Origin: Spiroplasma mirum ATCC 29335
GTDB lineage: Bacteria; Bacillota_I; Bacilli_A; Mycoplasmatales; Mycoplasmataceae
DNA: 64,000 nucleotides
Assembly (NCBI RefSeq): GCF_000565195.1
Contig: NZ_CP006720.1
Span: forward strand, 992,001-1,056,000
Direction of reading: 5' to 3'
A program made the position numbers and the translations under genes. The notes beneath the pieces were generated by a model. It did no database searches and was not told where the DNA came from. It saw nothing but the letters and a program-made list of their open reading frames with translations. This document shows positions 32,141 to 43,465 of this stretch, piece by piece (position 1 is the first letter of the stretch; each line of letters begins with the position of its first letter).

Positions 32141-32686
32141 CTAATTAGTAACAATTATATCAAGGGGAATATCATGAGGTTCACAAGGTAATTTTTCAAT
32201 AAATTGAAAATGATAACCTAAACCGATCTTAGTTCCGCTAAACTCTTTTAAATAACCATCATAAAAACCTTTTCCATATCCTAAACGATAATGGTCAAGA
32301 TCATAGGATAATAAGGGAATAATCATTACATCAATAGTTTGGGGAGGATAGATTGGCAAATTAATATCCGGTTCATATAGTTTATACTTTGCATTGTATG
32401 TTAAATCAGTTTGTAAATTATTAATTTGGTGAAATTGTAAAGCAGTTCTGACTGTTCTTGGCAAAACAACAGTATATTTATGTTTTAATAAATAGTTAAT
32501 AATTTTTAACGTATCAACTTCTTTATTAATTGAATAATAAATCCCAATGGTTTTTGCCAATTTTAAAGTGGGTAACTTTAATAGTTTTTTCCGAATGATC
32601 CGGTTACTTTTTTGATAGTACTTCTTATCTAGGGCCTGACAATAAAATAATTTTTCGTGTCGAATTTCATCTTTTGATTTCACCAT
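32141..32686 (-). CDS. 5-formyltetrahydrofolate cyclo-ligase, 181 aa
   Basis: Converts 5-formyl-THF to 5,10-methenyl-THF with ATP, salvaging a folate that inhibits SHMT (glyA is at 59.7 kb). Basic ATP-binding N-terminus with RHEKLFYCQAL, SINKEVDT, VVLPRTV, and the family signature LGYGKGFYDGYL at about 135-146 are visible. No TGA codon occurs. It starts three bases after the sufB stop, so it is the last gene of the suf transcript. Length is normal. Confidence 0.93.
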   Translation of the reverse strand: MVKSKDEIRHEKLFYCQALDKKYYQKSNRIIRKKLLKLPTLKLAKTIGIYYSINKEVDTLKIINYLLKHKYTVVLPRTVRTALQFHQINNLQTDLTYNAKYKLYEPDINLPIYPPQTIDVMIIPLLSYDLDHYRLGYGKGFYDGYLKEFSGTKIGLGYHFQFIEKLPCEPHDIPLDIIVTN

Positions 32687-32689
32687 TGA

Positions 32690-34102
32690 TTAACCAACAC
32701 TACCTTCCATATCCATTTTAATTAATTGGTTTAATTCAATCGCATACTCCATTGGAATTTCTTTGGTAAACGGTTCTAAAAAACCCATTACAATCATTTC
32801 TAATGCTTGCTGCTCACTTAAACCCCGACTCATTAAATAAAATAACTGTTCTTCAGAAACTTTGCTGACAGTTGCTTCATGTTCAATCTGTGATTCATTG
32901 TTAAAAACTTTATTTTGGGGAATTGTATCGGAATGCGACTTGCCATCTAAAATTAAGGTGTCACATTCAACACGAGCTTTTGAATATTGGGCATTGGGAC
33001 CAATTTGGACTAGTCCCCGGTAATTTGCTGAACCACCATTAAAGGTCATTGATTTTGAAATAATTTTAGAAGAAGTATTTTTTCCTAAGTGAATCATTTT
33101 TGCTCCGGCATCTTGAATAACACCTTCTTTGGCAACCGCAATTGAGATACATTGTCCCTTTGCATTTCGGCCTTTTAAAATACAACTAGGATATTTCATA
33201 TTGATTTTTGAACCAATATTTCCATCAATTCATTCCATTTGACCATTTTCTTCAACAATTGCTCTTTTAGTTACTAGATTCAAAACATTATCACTTCAAT
33301 TTTGAATTGTAGTATAACGCATTTTGGCGTTTTTCCCAACAAAAATTTCAACTACTGCCGCATGCAATGAGTTTTCCGAATAAATTGGAGCAGTACATCC
33401 TTCAATATAATGTAGTTCTGCATCATCATCAACAATTATTAAAGTTCGTTCAAATTGTCCACTATTTTGATAATTAATCCGGAAATATGCTTGGAGCGGT
33501 TTATCTAATTTAACACCCTTGGGAACATAAATGAATGAACCTCCTGACCATACTGCCGCATTTAGAGCCGCATATTTATTATCACTATTCGGAACTAAAG
33601 TACCAAAATATTTTTTAAATAATTCTGGTTGTTCTTTTAACGCAGCATCACAGTCTAAAAAAATAACTCCCTTTTCGGCAACTTCTTTTAACATACTGCC
33701 ATAAACTGGTTCACTATCATATTGGGCTTTGACTCCTGCTAAAAATTCTTTTTCAGCTTCTGGGATTCCCAAGCGGTCAAAAGTATTTTTAATTTTTTCG
33801 GGAACATCATCCCAAGTTTTAGCAATTTTATCAGTTGATTTTGAATAATAAATATATTCATCAAAATTAATAAAAGATAAATCAGGGCCCCATTTGGGAT
33901 TATTAATTTTTATAAAATTATGGTATGACTTTAAACGATATTCTAACATTCATGTTGGTTCATTTTTATAACTTGAAATTTTTCGAATTACTTCTTCATT
34001 AATTCCCTGGTCAGTATGGAAATAAGAAATATCACCATCACTAAAACCATATTTATATGTCGAAAGCTCTTTAATTTCTTTTTCTTGTTTTAACTTCGAC
34101 AT
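32690..34102 (-). CDS. sufB: SufB Fe-S cluster scaffold, 470 aa
   Basis: Core scaffold of the SufBCD complex. [80 protein letters not shown] and the C-terminal [11 protein letters not shown] and [20 protein letters not shown] are canonical. Several TGA Trp codons occur. The ATG at 34102 follows a GGTGGTGG-type site just after sufU. Length equals the family norm. Confidence 0.97.
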
Positions 34103-34116
34103 TTAATCCACCACCT

Positions 34117-34560
34117 TTATTTCTGTGTTTTTTCATGTTCTTGTAATAACTTTAAAAAACCGTTGATCCCAATACTAGCACATTTGATTCTGTTTGGTTG
34201 TTTTGGAACATTAATGAAAGCAATTAATTCATTTAACATTGTTTCATCATATTTTCTTTCAAATAACATATTTAAATAATTATCAATAATTTTGATCGCC
34301 ATTGCAACTGGTTTATCAATAATTTCAACCGCCATAATATCTGTTACGGCGGTTGAAATCGCGCACCCAATTCCATCAAATTTTGCACTTGTAATTTTAT
34401 TATTTGCAATTTCCAGTTCAAGGTGTATATCATCAATGCAAGAATCCGAAGCTTGATGGATATAAAGACTAGTTGGATTTTTTAAAAGACCTTTTTGGGT
34501 AGGGTTTGCATAGTGTTCCATAATTATTTGCCGTAAAAATATCGGATCTTTATTTTCCAT
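34117..34560 (-). CDS. sufU: SufU-type Fe-S assembly protein, 147 aa
   Basis: Zinc-dependent sulfur acceptor from SufS in Gram-positive-type SUF systems. MEHYANPTQKG is the SufU/IscU start. The three metal-binding cysteines are Cys41 in DSCIDD, Cys66 in GIGCAIST and Cys127 in RIKCA, with Asp43 as the fourth ligand. The SufU insertion between the second and third Cys is present. The usual NPxCGD reads DSCID here. It sits six bases after sufS and 14 before sufB. Confidence 0.92.
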   Translation of the reverse strand: MENKDPIFLRQIIMEHYANPTQKGLLKNPTSLYIHQASDSCIDDIHLELEIANNKITSAKFDGIGCAISTAVTDIMAVEIIDKPVAMAIKIIDNYLNMLFERKYDETMLNELIAFINVPKQPNRIKCASIGINGFLKLLQEHEKTQK

Positions 34561-34566
34561 TCTCGT

Positions 34567-35796
34567 TTACACCAACCTTCCTAAAAAATCTTGTTCATTA
34601 ACTAATGCTAGAACTAACTTATCAATTTCCTCTTTATTATTATATATTGAAAAACTAACTCGCACTGTACTGCTTTCCCCAATAACTTGATTAATTAATT
34701 TTGAACAATGTTCTCCGCTCCGCACGGTAATATGATTAATGGTTCCTAAGTGGGTTGCAACATCTTGGGCAAATTTATTTTTAACATTAAATACTAATAA
34801 ACCTGTTTCCGCATCAGGATTATAAATAATTATCTTATCTTTTAATTTTAAATTAAATTGTTCAACGGCATATTGTTTTAATTGCTGTTCATAAGCAATG
34901 ATATTATCTAAACCAATTTTGTTAATAAAATCGATTGCTTTCTCAAACCCAAAAATACCAGCAATATTCTGGGTCCCCCCTTCAAAACAAAACGGAACTT
35001 CTTTTAAAAGATATGATAACTCATCACTGCTAATGCGGGCATTCATATCTCCGCCAACCATCAAGGGCGGTAATGCTTTTAAATGGTCAATTTTACCTCA
35101 TAAAACTCCAACCCCGGTTGGTCCAAACATCTTATGCGCTGAAAAACAAATAAAATCAACATCCCATTTTTGGACATCTGTTTTAGTATGTAAAATTCCT
35201 TGGGCACAATCAACTACTATTATAATATTAGGATTTAAAGTTCGAACTTTTTGCCTTACGGCAACAACATCAATTTCATAACCTAAAATATTAGAAATAT
35301 TAGCAAAGGCAATCACCTTTGTTTTCTCATTAATCATTTTGCTTAGGGCTGTCAAATCAGGAGTATGATTTTTTAACGGGATAAATTTAACAGTTGCTAC
35401 TTTATTTTTTGCAAGACGATATCATGGTAAAATGTTAGACCCATGTTCTTGATAAGTAATCAGTATTTCATCTCCCGGCTGGATAGTATCTTCAAGTCCA
35501 AAAGCAATTTGATTTAATGCAAATGTTGTTCCGGATGTAAAAACAATTTCGTTACTATCCTTTGCATTAATAAATTTCTGCACTTTCTTGCGGACCTGGT
35601 TGAATTTTTGGTATGTTTGGAACGCTAAGTCACTATCAGTGTTATGGGGATTAGTTCCATATTTACTATAATATTCAACAACACCATCAATTACAACCTG
35701 TGGTTTTAAAGTGGTTGCCGCAGAATCAAAGTAAATCTCATCGGGATTATTTGCAAAAAAAGGAAACAACTTTTTAATATTCTTTTCATCAACCAT
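34567..35796 (-). CDS. sufS: SufS cysteine desulfurase, 409 aa
   Basis: PLP enzyme that takes sulfur from cysteine for SufU. YFDSAATTLKP near the N-terminus, the PLP Lys222 in CFSAHKMFGPTGVGVLWG, and the catalytic Cys in RSGEHCS are present. The PLP-region motif VDGAQ reads VDCAQG and EHHSN reads EHGSN, small departures. The start is ATG 35796 with GGAGAG seven bases upstream; a longer in-frame opening overlaps sufD and is not needed. Confidence 0.95.
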
Positions 35797-35800
35797 AATG

Positions 35801-36635
35801 TTACTCTCCAATTTCGCGATCAATTTCGTTAATAATTTCAGTTTGAATTTTTTCATCATCAATTGCTTCAATTACATGTTTAAAATATCCCATACAAATT
35901 AATTTGCGCGCTTGGTTAACTGTTAGACCACGAGCTTGCAAATAAAATACTTGTTCAGGGTCTAGCATCCCTAATGCATTAGCATGACTAGCTTTAATAT
36001 CATTTTCATCAATTAGTAAAATCGGATCTGAAATTGCCCGCGAAGTTTTATCAAAAACTAATAAGCGCAATTCTTGATGAGATTCTGATTTAACCATAGT
36101 TTTTTCAATGTGACTAGTACACTTAACTGTTTGTAATGATGCATCTTTAGCAATTGAATAAGTTTTGATTTCACTAAACGTTTGGGGTGCTTGATGATGC
36201 GCATAAATAATTTCATTTTTTTTGCTTGTCACTAGTTGATAAACTTGCTAAATAATAAATTACTTTACTTCTTTTTTTTAATAAATTAAAAGTAATATTT
36301 TCGTTGATGTTACTATCAACAATATTTAAATGATATAAATTTAAAGTACTATTCGCCAAAACATTATATTCTAAATTAACATCCTGGTGGTTATCTTTCT
36401 TTTTATAAATGTTAACAATATTAATATTACTATTATTAGCAATATTAAATTTAAGGTTGACAGTATTATTGAGATGAAGAAAAACTAATAAGGTTAAGTT
36501 TTTAATATTATTAGCAATATTAAATTCAAAATTTTCCCCATCACTAGAATTCTCAATCTTTACTGTTTGATGCTGCGAATTATCAATAATATTAATCTGA
36601 TTATTAACAACCGTATTATTTAATAAAACACTCAT
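35801..36635 (-). pseudogene. sufD: SufD split by a one-base insertion in an A8 run (possibly rescued)
   Basis: SufD partners SufB in the SufBC2D scaffold. The N-terminal beta-helix half (36635 to about 36220, from MSVLLNNTVVNNQINI) and the C-terminal half (35801 to about 36232, with HIEKTMVKSESHQELRLLVF, DENDIKASHANALGMLDPEQ and FYLQARGLTVNQARKLICMG) are both well preserved but in adjacent frames. They meet at eight adenines (36216-36223 on the minus strand). Removing one A gives a single frame. Start overlaps the sufC stop as TAATG. The halves look under selection, so slippage or sequencing error is more likely than death. Confidence 0.85.
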
Positions 36636-37450
36636 TATTTTGCATTTTTAGCGGCACAACCAACCGCTGCGTTTATTTGTTTTTGATCTTTATTTTTAAC
36701 ATCATTAATCTTTAATTCGCGCATTAATCATTCATAACCCTCCTGGTTAATTTTTTCAACTAATTGATAATCACCACTTTTAACAATTTTTCCCTTAATA
36801 ATTACATGAGCATGCGTTGGTTTTACCAAGTTGAAAAAACGATCATAATGAGAAACAATTAAGGCCACAAAATCTTTCCCAATTCTTTTATTTAGCTCCC
36901 CACTAACAACATTTAAAGCATCCACATCTAATCCAGAATCAATTTCATCAATTAAAACAAAACTAGGATTTAAAACATTTAATTGTAAAATCTCGTTTTT
37001 CTTTTTTTCTCCCCCAGAAAAACCACTATTTAAATATCTTTGAATCATTGATTCTTCAATTTTTAAATTTTTAGTATTTTCATTAATTGTTTTATATAAA
37101 TCTGCTAATTTAATTGGGGTTTTGCGATGAGCATTAATAATTGTTTTTAAAAAATCTAAGTTTAAAACACCAGGGATTTCAACTGGTGATTGCATGGCAA
37201 AAAAGATGCCTAATTTACTTCTTTCATCAACTGTTTTGTTCAAAATAGATTCACCATCAAATAAAATGTCACCTTGTTCAACCTTATAATTGGGATGACC
37301 CATAATAGTTGATAATAAAGTTGATTTTCCATTACCATTTGGTCCCATTAAAGCATGAATTTCGTTTTGCTTAATAACTAAGTCCAAACCTTTTAAAATC
37401 ATATCACCATCAGCTGAAACATGTAAATTTTTAATTTCAATTTGCTGCAT
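36635..37450 (-). CDS. sufC: SufC ATPase of the SUF system, 271 aa
   Basis: ABC-type ATPase that drives SufBC2D. Walker A GPNGNGKST (36-44), ABC signature SGGEKKKNEILQ, Walker B FVLIDEIDSGLD and switch His in VSHYDR are present. A TGA at 36728-36730 is Trp, so the protein continues about 30 residues past the normal end with a Lys/Gln/Ala-rich tail (NDVKNKDQKQINAAVGCAAK) to TAA 36635-36637. It is the first gene of the suf operon and is coupled to sufD by TAATG. Confidence 0.95.
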
Positions 37451-37510
37451 TTTCCCACCTCATTTTCCTATAATTATCAGGCTTTTTTTATTAAAAATAT
37501 CTCAATTTTT

Positions 37511-37560
37511 TTATAATAAAGTCTACTTTTATTGTACAATAAAAGTAGACTTTGTATAAA
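37511..37560. promoter_or_regulatory. Palindromic divergent promoter between suf and the lipoprotein genes
   Basis: A perfect 36-bp palindrome spans 37518-37553 (half-site AAAGTCTACTTTTATTGT). Its centre TTGTACAA supplies a TTGTAC -35 on each strand. Rightward, TTGTAC 37532-37537, a 17-nt spacer and TATAAA 37555-37560. Leftward, TTGTAC 37539-37534, an 18-nt spacer and TATAAA 37515-37510. A repressor bound at the palindrome would cover both -35 boxes. Confidence 0.65.
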
Positions 37561-37639
37561 AATTAAATGTAATTCTTTACATTTTAATAAGAAAAAGTTC
37601 AGCCAAGTTAATAACTACTCAAGAAAGGATGAAATATTA

Positions 37640-39805
37640 ATGAAGAAACTTTTGTCATTACTAGCTAGTTTCGTAATTACTGGGGTCCCAGTTGGAACGT
37701 TAGCAGCATGTAGTAATAAAGACAATACAAAGGATCAACATAAAAACAGTGCGGGGAATAGTGTTTGAGCATGGTTACCCGGAATTGGGGGAGGAAAAAG
37801 TGTTACTTCCGCTGATGTTTGAAATGAACTAAAAGATCCGTTTACCAATACTGGGGGAAATAAATGAAGTAATGACCCTAATGAATGGGATGGAATAACT
37901 AGAATTAAAATGGCCGTACAATTAATGCAAATTCTAAGTGTTTCAATCTTAGCTAATAGTAGTAAATTAGTTGATAGTGCGCAGAGTGAAAAAATGCCCG
38001 ATGTTGCTGATTACCAAGATTTACAAGTAATTTTAAGTCAACAATGAAAATTATTAGTTTCTAACAGCAATCAACAAGTTGAAAATAAAAAACAATCATT
38101 TAAAAACGACTACCAAAAAAAATGAGAAGACGAGTATCATAAATGGTTAGATAAAAACTATCCTGATATTACTGGTGCTTCTGGTTCAAAGAAATATGAA
38201 ATTGAAGAAAACAATTATAAAGCAGCAATTATGGCAACCGGGGCTGATAACGGCACAAGTGCTACCACAATGTTAACTAACGTATTATTAAACAATAATA
38301 TGCGTAGTTACCAATCAAGTAGTAACCAAATATTAACTAATTATTTATATGATTTTTATGATTTTACTGTAGTCAAAAAAAAATCGGCTGATGATTGAAA
38401 TAAAGATAATATTAATGCGCGTCGTGATTTAGCATTGGCATTCCAATGAAATTATCAAACCAATGCCTGAATTTTTACTTACCCAAATTTTGATATTTCA
38501 GCAACCCTAAAAAAAATTGCCACCGATTTGAAAACAAAATCTCCCGCGCAATATCTTCAAGAACATCCAATGGTAGACGCCCCTGTTTTTGACGGAACAA
38601 CTAATGATAAGTTAGGTTCTTTAATGTTAAACTCAAACATTTACCAAGCTGGAGAATTATCATTATTCCAAAAATATTCTTTAGAACGTTGATTTACTAA
38701 TCAAAAACCATTAGCAATTTCTCAAGTTACTTATGCCTTTAAAGACGCGGCCAATGCATTTAAAGATGGAATTACTAGTGATGATTTTGATAAAGGTGTT
38801 TTAGCAAACATTACTACCGATCTTGGCAAATTATCTGGAAGTTCTCCCAAAGATTGAGAAACTTTCTATCGTAATAATAATGGAACTGCTGCTAGTTCAA
38901 AAAGTTTATTAACACTAAATAATAGTGATGATACTTTTAAATCAAATGTTGTGAAAGCGAATATTTACAGAAATGTTGGTAATACTAAATATGATACTAT
39001 TCCAGCAGATGCTGATGCCGCAATTAAAACATTAAGTCGTAATTCTAGTGATAGTTCATCCCATATGAGCCAAGTTTGAAAAATTGGTAAAGTTAGTGAT
39101 GGTTCGCAACTAAAAGATGATTCAGTAATTGCGTTTATTGATACTGATGGATTGCATATTGTTCACATTGATGGTGGTCAGTACTTAGATCCGGCAAAAA
39201 CAGATAATTACAATAACTATAGTAATAGCTGACAATTTGACTCATTAAGTTATGCCCACAATACTTTTGAAGCAGCTAGTCATAACAAAACTGATGATGT
39301 TAGTGTTAATAGTAAAATGAACAAACAATTTCAAAATGCTAAATATTTACAATATTTAGTTAACCAAAGTAACGCTAATACCATTACTGGTAGTCGCACA
39401 ACATTTAACATCTTAGATGAAGTTAAAAAATACGCCAAATTAGATTCTTCAACTGATGGGACAACAAGTAATTTATGATGATTCTGAATCTTTGATTTCT
39501 TTAATAACGTTGAAAAAAACATTGTTAAGATTGCTACCCCTGATGATTGGTACAAACGTTTCTTAACTTTTAAAACGCAATCAGGCAGTGAAGCAGATAC
39601 CACATGGTTTACAAACGTTATTAATTCTGCGGCAAGTAATTTAACAGGATCAGCAATTGGAACCTTTATTTCAAAAGTTCAAACTGAAAATACTACAATT
39701 CAAGGATATGCAGTTGGTTGACCAGATTTAACATTTGATGTCAGTGCTATTTTAACTAACATTACAACAACAAATGGTAAATTCTGAACAATTGCTGAAT
39801 ACTAA
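37640..39805 (+). CDS. Surface lipoprotein, 721 aa
   Basis: MKKLLSLLASFVITGVPVGT followed by lipobox LAAC marks a diacylglyceryl-anchored lipoprotein exposed on the cell surface. The mature part begins with a charged, Asn/Lys-rich linker. It then has a large region rich in Asn, Ser, Thr and Asp with many Trp encoded by TGA and no cysteine cluster. The start has AAAGGA upstream. The second lipoprotein follows 18 bp later. It is driven by the palindromic promoter shared with suf. Mollicute lipoprotein of unknown ligand; no catalytic motif seen. Confidence 0.85.
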
Positions 39806-39823
39806 AAAGGAGGACAAAGATAA

Positions 39824-41536
39824 ATGAAACGATTATTAAGTATCTTAGGAACAATTTCAATTTTAGCTTCAACCTCTTCAGCAGTTGTTGCTTGTAAAAA
39901 TGATAAATTTGAACGTTTTGATACCCCAGCGATTGCCGATGAAATTAAAAATTGAATTATTGCCGAAATTAATGGTAATGCTGACTATGTTCAATATTCT
40001 TTCAACCAAATTTTTAACAGTGCTGACTTAAAAACATTAGCAATTCGTTTATTAGATTGTAATATTTCAAAATTCTATTACTCAGCAGAAGAAGCAACCC
40101 GTGCACGTTATACCGGGGTTACAATTGATACTTCTCAACCAGATAACATCATTGCCCGCCAAATTGTTAACTTTGTTAAACAAGTTGCTCTTGATAAACT
40201 ATATACCGAATATTTAGCAGGTATTAGTAATAACTCACCATTAGAATATAAAATGGCTAGTCAAGGGTATACTCCTGATTACCAAACTGATAATTGATTT
40301 GTTTTAGGGGTTAAATCATACTTCTACGACAAAGCTGGTAGTGGTCAGCGTGATTTCTCACTTGCTGATTATGCTAAATCACGAGCTGAGTTAGAAAAAA
40401 ATTCTGGTTATAAATTTAAGATTGATCAAAAATTATACCAGTCTAGTTATGATGATTTTAATAAATTGAGTGAAGATGCTAAAAAAGTAGCTTTAAAAGT
40501 GCGTTTTAATGACTATTATAACCATATTGAAATTCCCAGTGTTGTTGACCAAATTTTAGCAACTACCTATTTACACCAAAATCAAATTCGTAAATACGGA
40601 TCCGGAAATGATTCGCATTTATACATTAATAAAAATGGAGCCCTATTCAATAATATCCAATCATGAGAAGATAATCCTTCTTCACGCACAACATGAAAAT
40701 CATACATTAAAATGGTGTGAGAAGTTAAAATGTCAAAAACTGAATTAGAAAAAAAATTCCCTTATTCAACAATTAAAACTATTAATGACGCAGCAAATGG
40801 TACTGACAAAAAAACGATTATTGATTTATTACAAAAAGATTTTGCAGTTAATCCCACCGTTCCTAATACTACTAACCAAATTAAAGACGGTATTGACCCC
40901 ATCTTTAATATTCCTGGTTTTAAGGGATTTGTTGGTTTCAAGAAAAGTGATAATTCAATTTTTACAACTATTAATAATGCTGACTTATATAAAAATAATT
41001 TAGGAAATGTGTTAACCGCTGGAATTATGCGGGCTAATAACGGGCCAACTAACCAAGTTTCAACTTATGAATTTGTTGATGCCAATAAACGTAATGCTTC
41101 ATTAGTCTTTGTGTTACCAATTTATACGATTGATTTAATGAATAATATGACTTTAAATTATCAAGATAAACCAATTACTGATGCCAATAAATTAGAAATG
41201 AAATTTTACGGATCAGGGGGTCAACCAACCGACTTAAATGCTAATTGGTTAGTCCAAGGATTATCAGTTAAATGATTATATAATAGTGATGGTTACCTAG
41301 GTTCATATGATAACACAGGAACCCCATTATATAAACCCGATGGTTCTCCAACAAGTGTTAATAATTATAAAGGAAATATTCTAAAGTGAATTGAATATAC
41401 CATGGCCCAAAATACTGATTTACAAAAATCAGGGAAAACAAGATTATATTCATTAGCCTTTAATAATGATCCTAAAAACATATATTCTCAAGCTTTATAT
41501 GATGCGATTGGAACATACATTATTAGTCGTGATTAA
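39824..41536 (+). CDS. Surface lipoprotein, 570 aa
   Basis: MKRLLSILGTISILASTSSA then lipobox VVAC. Mature sequence starts KNDKFERFDTPAIADEIKNW. The rest is a mixed helical and strand-rich domain with many TGA Trp codons and no motif I recognise. AAAAAGGAGGAC sits 10 bases before the ATG, inside the gap from the first lipoprotein. The same transcription unit ends at the terminator at 41541. Both lipoproteins probably form a co-expressed surface pair. Confidence 0.85.
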
Positions 41537-41540
41537 TAAA

Positions 41541-41579
41541 GCAAAAAGTCATCCGAAAAGATGGCTTTTTGCTTTTTTT
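41541..41579 (+). terminator. Terminator of the lipoprotein operon
   Basis: GCAAAAAGTCATC, loop CGAAAA, GATGGCTTTTTGC, then TTTTTTT. Confidence 0.9.
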
Positions 41580-41621
41580 GTTATAATATAAATATGGAGT
41601 TAAACAAGGAGGTACATAAAA

Positions 41622-42035
41622 ATGTTAAAAAAAGATTGTTTGTTCTGTCAAATTATTAACGGGGAGGTTCCTAGTAGTAAAGTTTATGAAAATGAATATG
41701 TTTACGCATTTTTAGACATTTTTCCAAATAGCGACGGACATACCTTGGTAATTCCCAAATTACATTCGGATTACTTTAGCGACACCGAAGATTTGTATTT
41801 AGCAGAAGTCGCCAAAGCTTCAAAATTAATTGCTAATCGCATTTATGACACTTTAAAGCCAAAAGGAATTAACTATATTATTAATGAAAAAGAAGAGGCT
41901 TTTCAACAAGTTTTCCATTATCATATGCATGTGATTCCCAAATATCATCGTCAGGAAGGATATAATTTTAATATTAATCCCAATGATGATTTAACTAGTT
42001 TAGATGAAATTAAAAATAAAATTGCCATCAAATAA
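41622..42035 (+). CDS. HIT family nucleotide-binding protein, 137 aa
   Basis: Histidine-triad hydrolase or nucleotidyltransferase of the HinT branch, acting on AMP-linked substrates. CLFCQIINGEVPSSKVYENE is the family opening, DGHTLVIPKLH the middle block and HYHMHVIP (His99, 101, 103) the triad. The second His of the last strand (His109) is absent as usual for the branch. AAGGAGG is 10 bases upstream. Its own promoter has TATAAT at about 41582. A terminator follows directly. Confidence 0.95.
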   Translation: MLKKDCLFCQIINGEVPSSKVYENEYVYAFLDIFPNSDGHTLVIPKLHSDYFSDTEDLYLAEVAKASKLIANRIYDTLKPKGINYIINEKEEAFQQVFHYHMHVIPKYHRQEGYNFNINPNDDLTSLDEIKNKIAIK

Positions 42036-42066
42036 AAAAACAATTCAGGGGAAAAATTGTTTTTTT
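42034..42066 (+). terminator. Terminator after the HIT gene
   Basis: AAAAAACAATT and AATTGTTTTTT around a GC-containing loop; bidirectional with the minus-strand gene. Confidence 0.8.
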
Positions 42067-42557
42067 ATTTTTCATTAACTATTATTTTATTATTATACAA
42101 GTAGTTTAGTTTATATTTTTTAATACCAGTTCTTAAATTTTCTAACTCTAATTTTAATTGTTTTCACATTAAAAAACTACCTAAAAAATTATGAAGATAA
42201 TATAATTTAATATTGTTATTAATAAGGTTAAATTGTTTTAAAATCTTAATATTCAAATTATCACAAACTGCTTGGGGAGAACGTTTTTGTTGATAATGTT
42301 TTAAAGATAAGTAACAATATTCATCAATCAAAGTTATAATACTATTATTTAAAGATTCTTCTTGTTTGTTAATAACAGTTAAATAACGATCAACAAGGTT
42401 ATTTTTAATTTTGGTGGGTTTTATTTTTTTTTAGGGAATACAATTCAATTTTTAAGGACATTAAAGAATTAATATGATTATAAGCGGATTCAATTTCAAT
42501 AACTTGATTAATTTCTGTTATTATTTGATAAAATAAATTGTTATCTGGATGTATCAT
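42065..42557 (-). pseudogene. Hypothetical protein (about 163 aa) frameshifted at an A9 run
   Basis: MIHPDNNLFYQIITEINQVI runs in one frame to a run of nine adenines (about 42425-42433). Reading resumes one base over as IKPTKIKNNLVDRYLTVINK and stays open to TAA 42065-42067. Both halves are helical and free of other lesions. The total length is 3n+1, fitting a single extra A. The second half has FLGSFLMWKQLKLELENLRT with a TGA Trp. No family recognised; the style resembles the unknown helical proteins at 23.5 and 58 kb. Confidence 0.5.
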
Positions 42558-42935
42558 TAGTTCTTATTTGCTCCATTCTTATTAGGTTTAAAATTAGATA
42601 ATTGATAAAAACTTAAAATTAAAAATTATTTATTAAAAAAATAAACAACTTAATAATTTAGATTACACAAATGCACCTCAATAGAAATATAAAATATTTC
42701 ATATTGACTTACTGGCGTGTATTTTTATAATACTTAATATATTTATAATTTTTCATGGGTAAACATTAGTGGATATTCTTAATAGTTAATAATAGTTTTT
42801 TTCTATTTATTAATATTATAATAAGGTAATAATTTATTCTCTTCTCCACATAATATTTTACTAAAATTATAAATTCTTACAATTATCCAAACACAAATTA
42901 AATTATCAATTACAAACAAAAAAAATGTTAAAAAT
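42558..42935. other. AT-rich gap without a supportable gene
   Basis: About 380 bp, almost all A/T, with stops in every frame. It should contain the promoter of the 42-kb gene. I see no conserved element beyond short A/T inverted repeats. Confidence 0.6.
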
Positions 42936-42963
42936 AAAAAGTATTATTATAAATAATACTTTT
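42936..42963 (-). terminator. Terminator after tpx
   Basis: AAAAGTATTATT and AATAATACTTTT around a short loop, with T run on the minus strand; it overlaps the tpx stop. Confidence 0.8.
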
Positions 42964-43462
42964 AGGCATGGTTTTTTAAGAATTCATATACTTTGTTATA
43001 GTCTGGTTCTTTACCGACGGGGTTAACAACCTCAATGTATTGAACAATATTATCTTTATCTAATATTAATACTGCACGGGGTAAAATTTGTGTTGCGTTA
43101 AAGACTAACCCTGTTTTATTCCCAAAATCACGATAATTATAATCTGAAACTAAACAGTGATCTTTATCACGGAATGATTCACAACTTCTTTCTTGGGCAA
43201 AAGGTAAGTCGCGGGAAATGGTAATTAATCATGCTTGGGGATAATCTTTGATATCCTTATTAAATTTTACTGTTTGAGTATAACAAACACTCGTATCAAT
43301 ACTTGGAATAACAGAAATTACTTTGTAATCACTTTTTACATCGTTAATATTAAAATCTGTCATATCACCATTTGTTGCTTTGAATTCTAATTTGTCACCA
43401 ACTTTAATAATATCTTGTTTAATGTGGTCAAACACATTACCTTCTAATTTAAATGCTCCCAT
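42962..43462 (-). CDS. tpx: Thiol peroxidase (Tpx, atypical 2-Cys), 166 aa
   Basis: Reduces hydroperoxides with thioredoxin. The peroxidatic Cys60 lies in VIPSIDTSVC, the resolving Cys94 in ERSCESF. VGDKLEFKATNGDMTDF opens the thioredoxin fold and RAVLILDKDNIVQYIEVV closes it. A TGA at 43229-43231 is Trp. It starts three bases after the radical-SAM gene stop, with GGAGG upstream, so it is co-transcribed with the radical-SAM and AAA+ genes. Confidence 0.95.
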
Positions 43463-43465
43463 TGG

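Noticed and set aside
37518..37553. Palindrome as a transcription terminator
   Set aside because: It lies upstream of both divergent genes and carries a -35 for each; no transcript ends there by gene layout.
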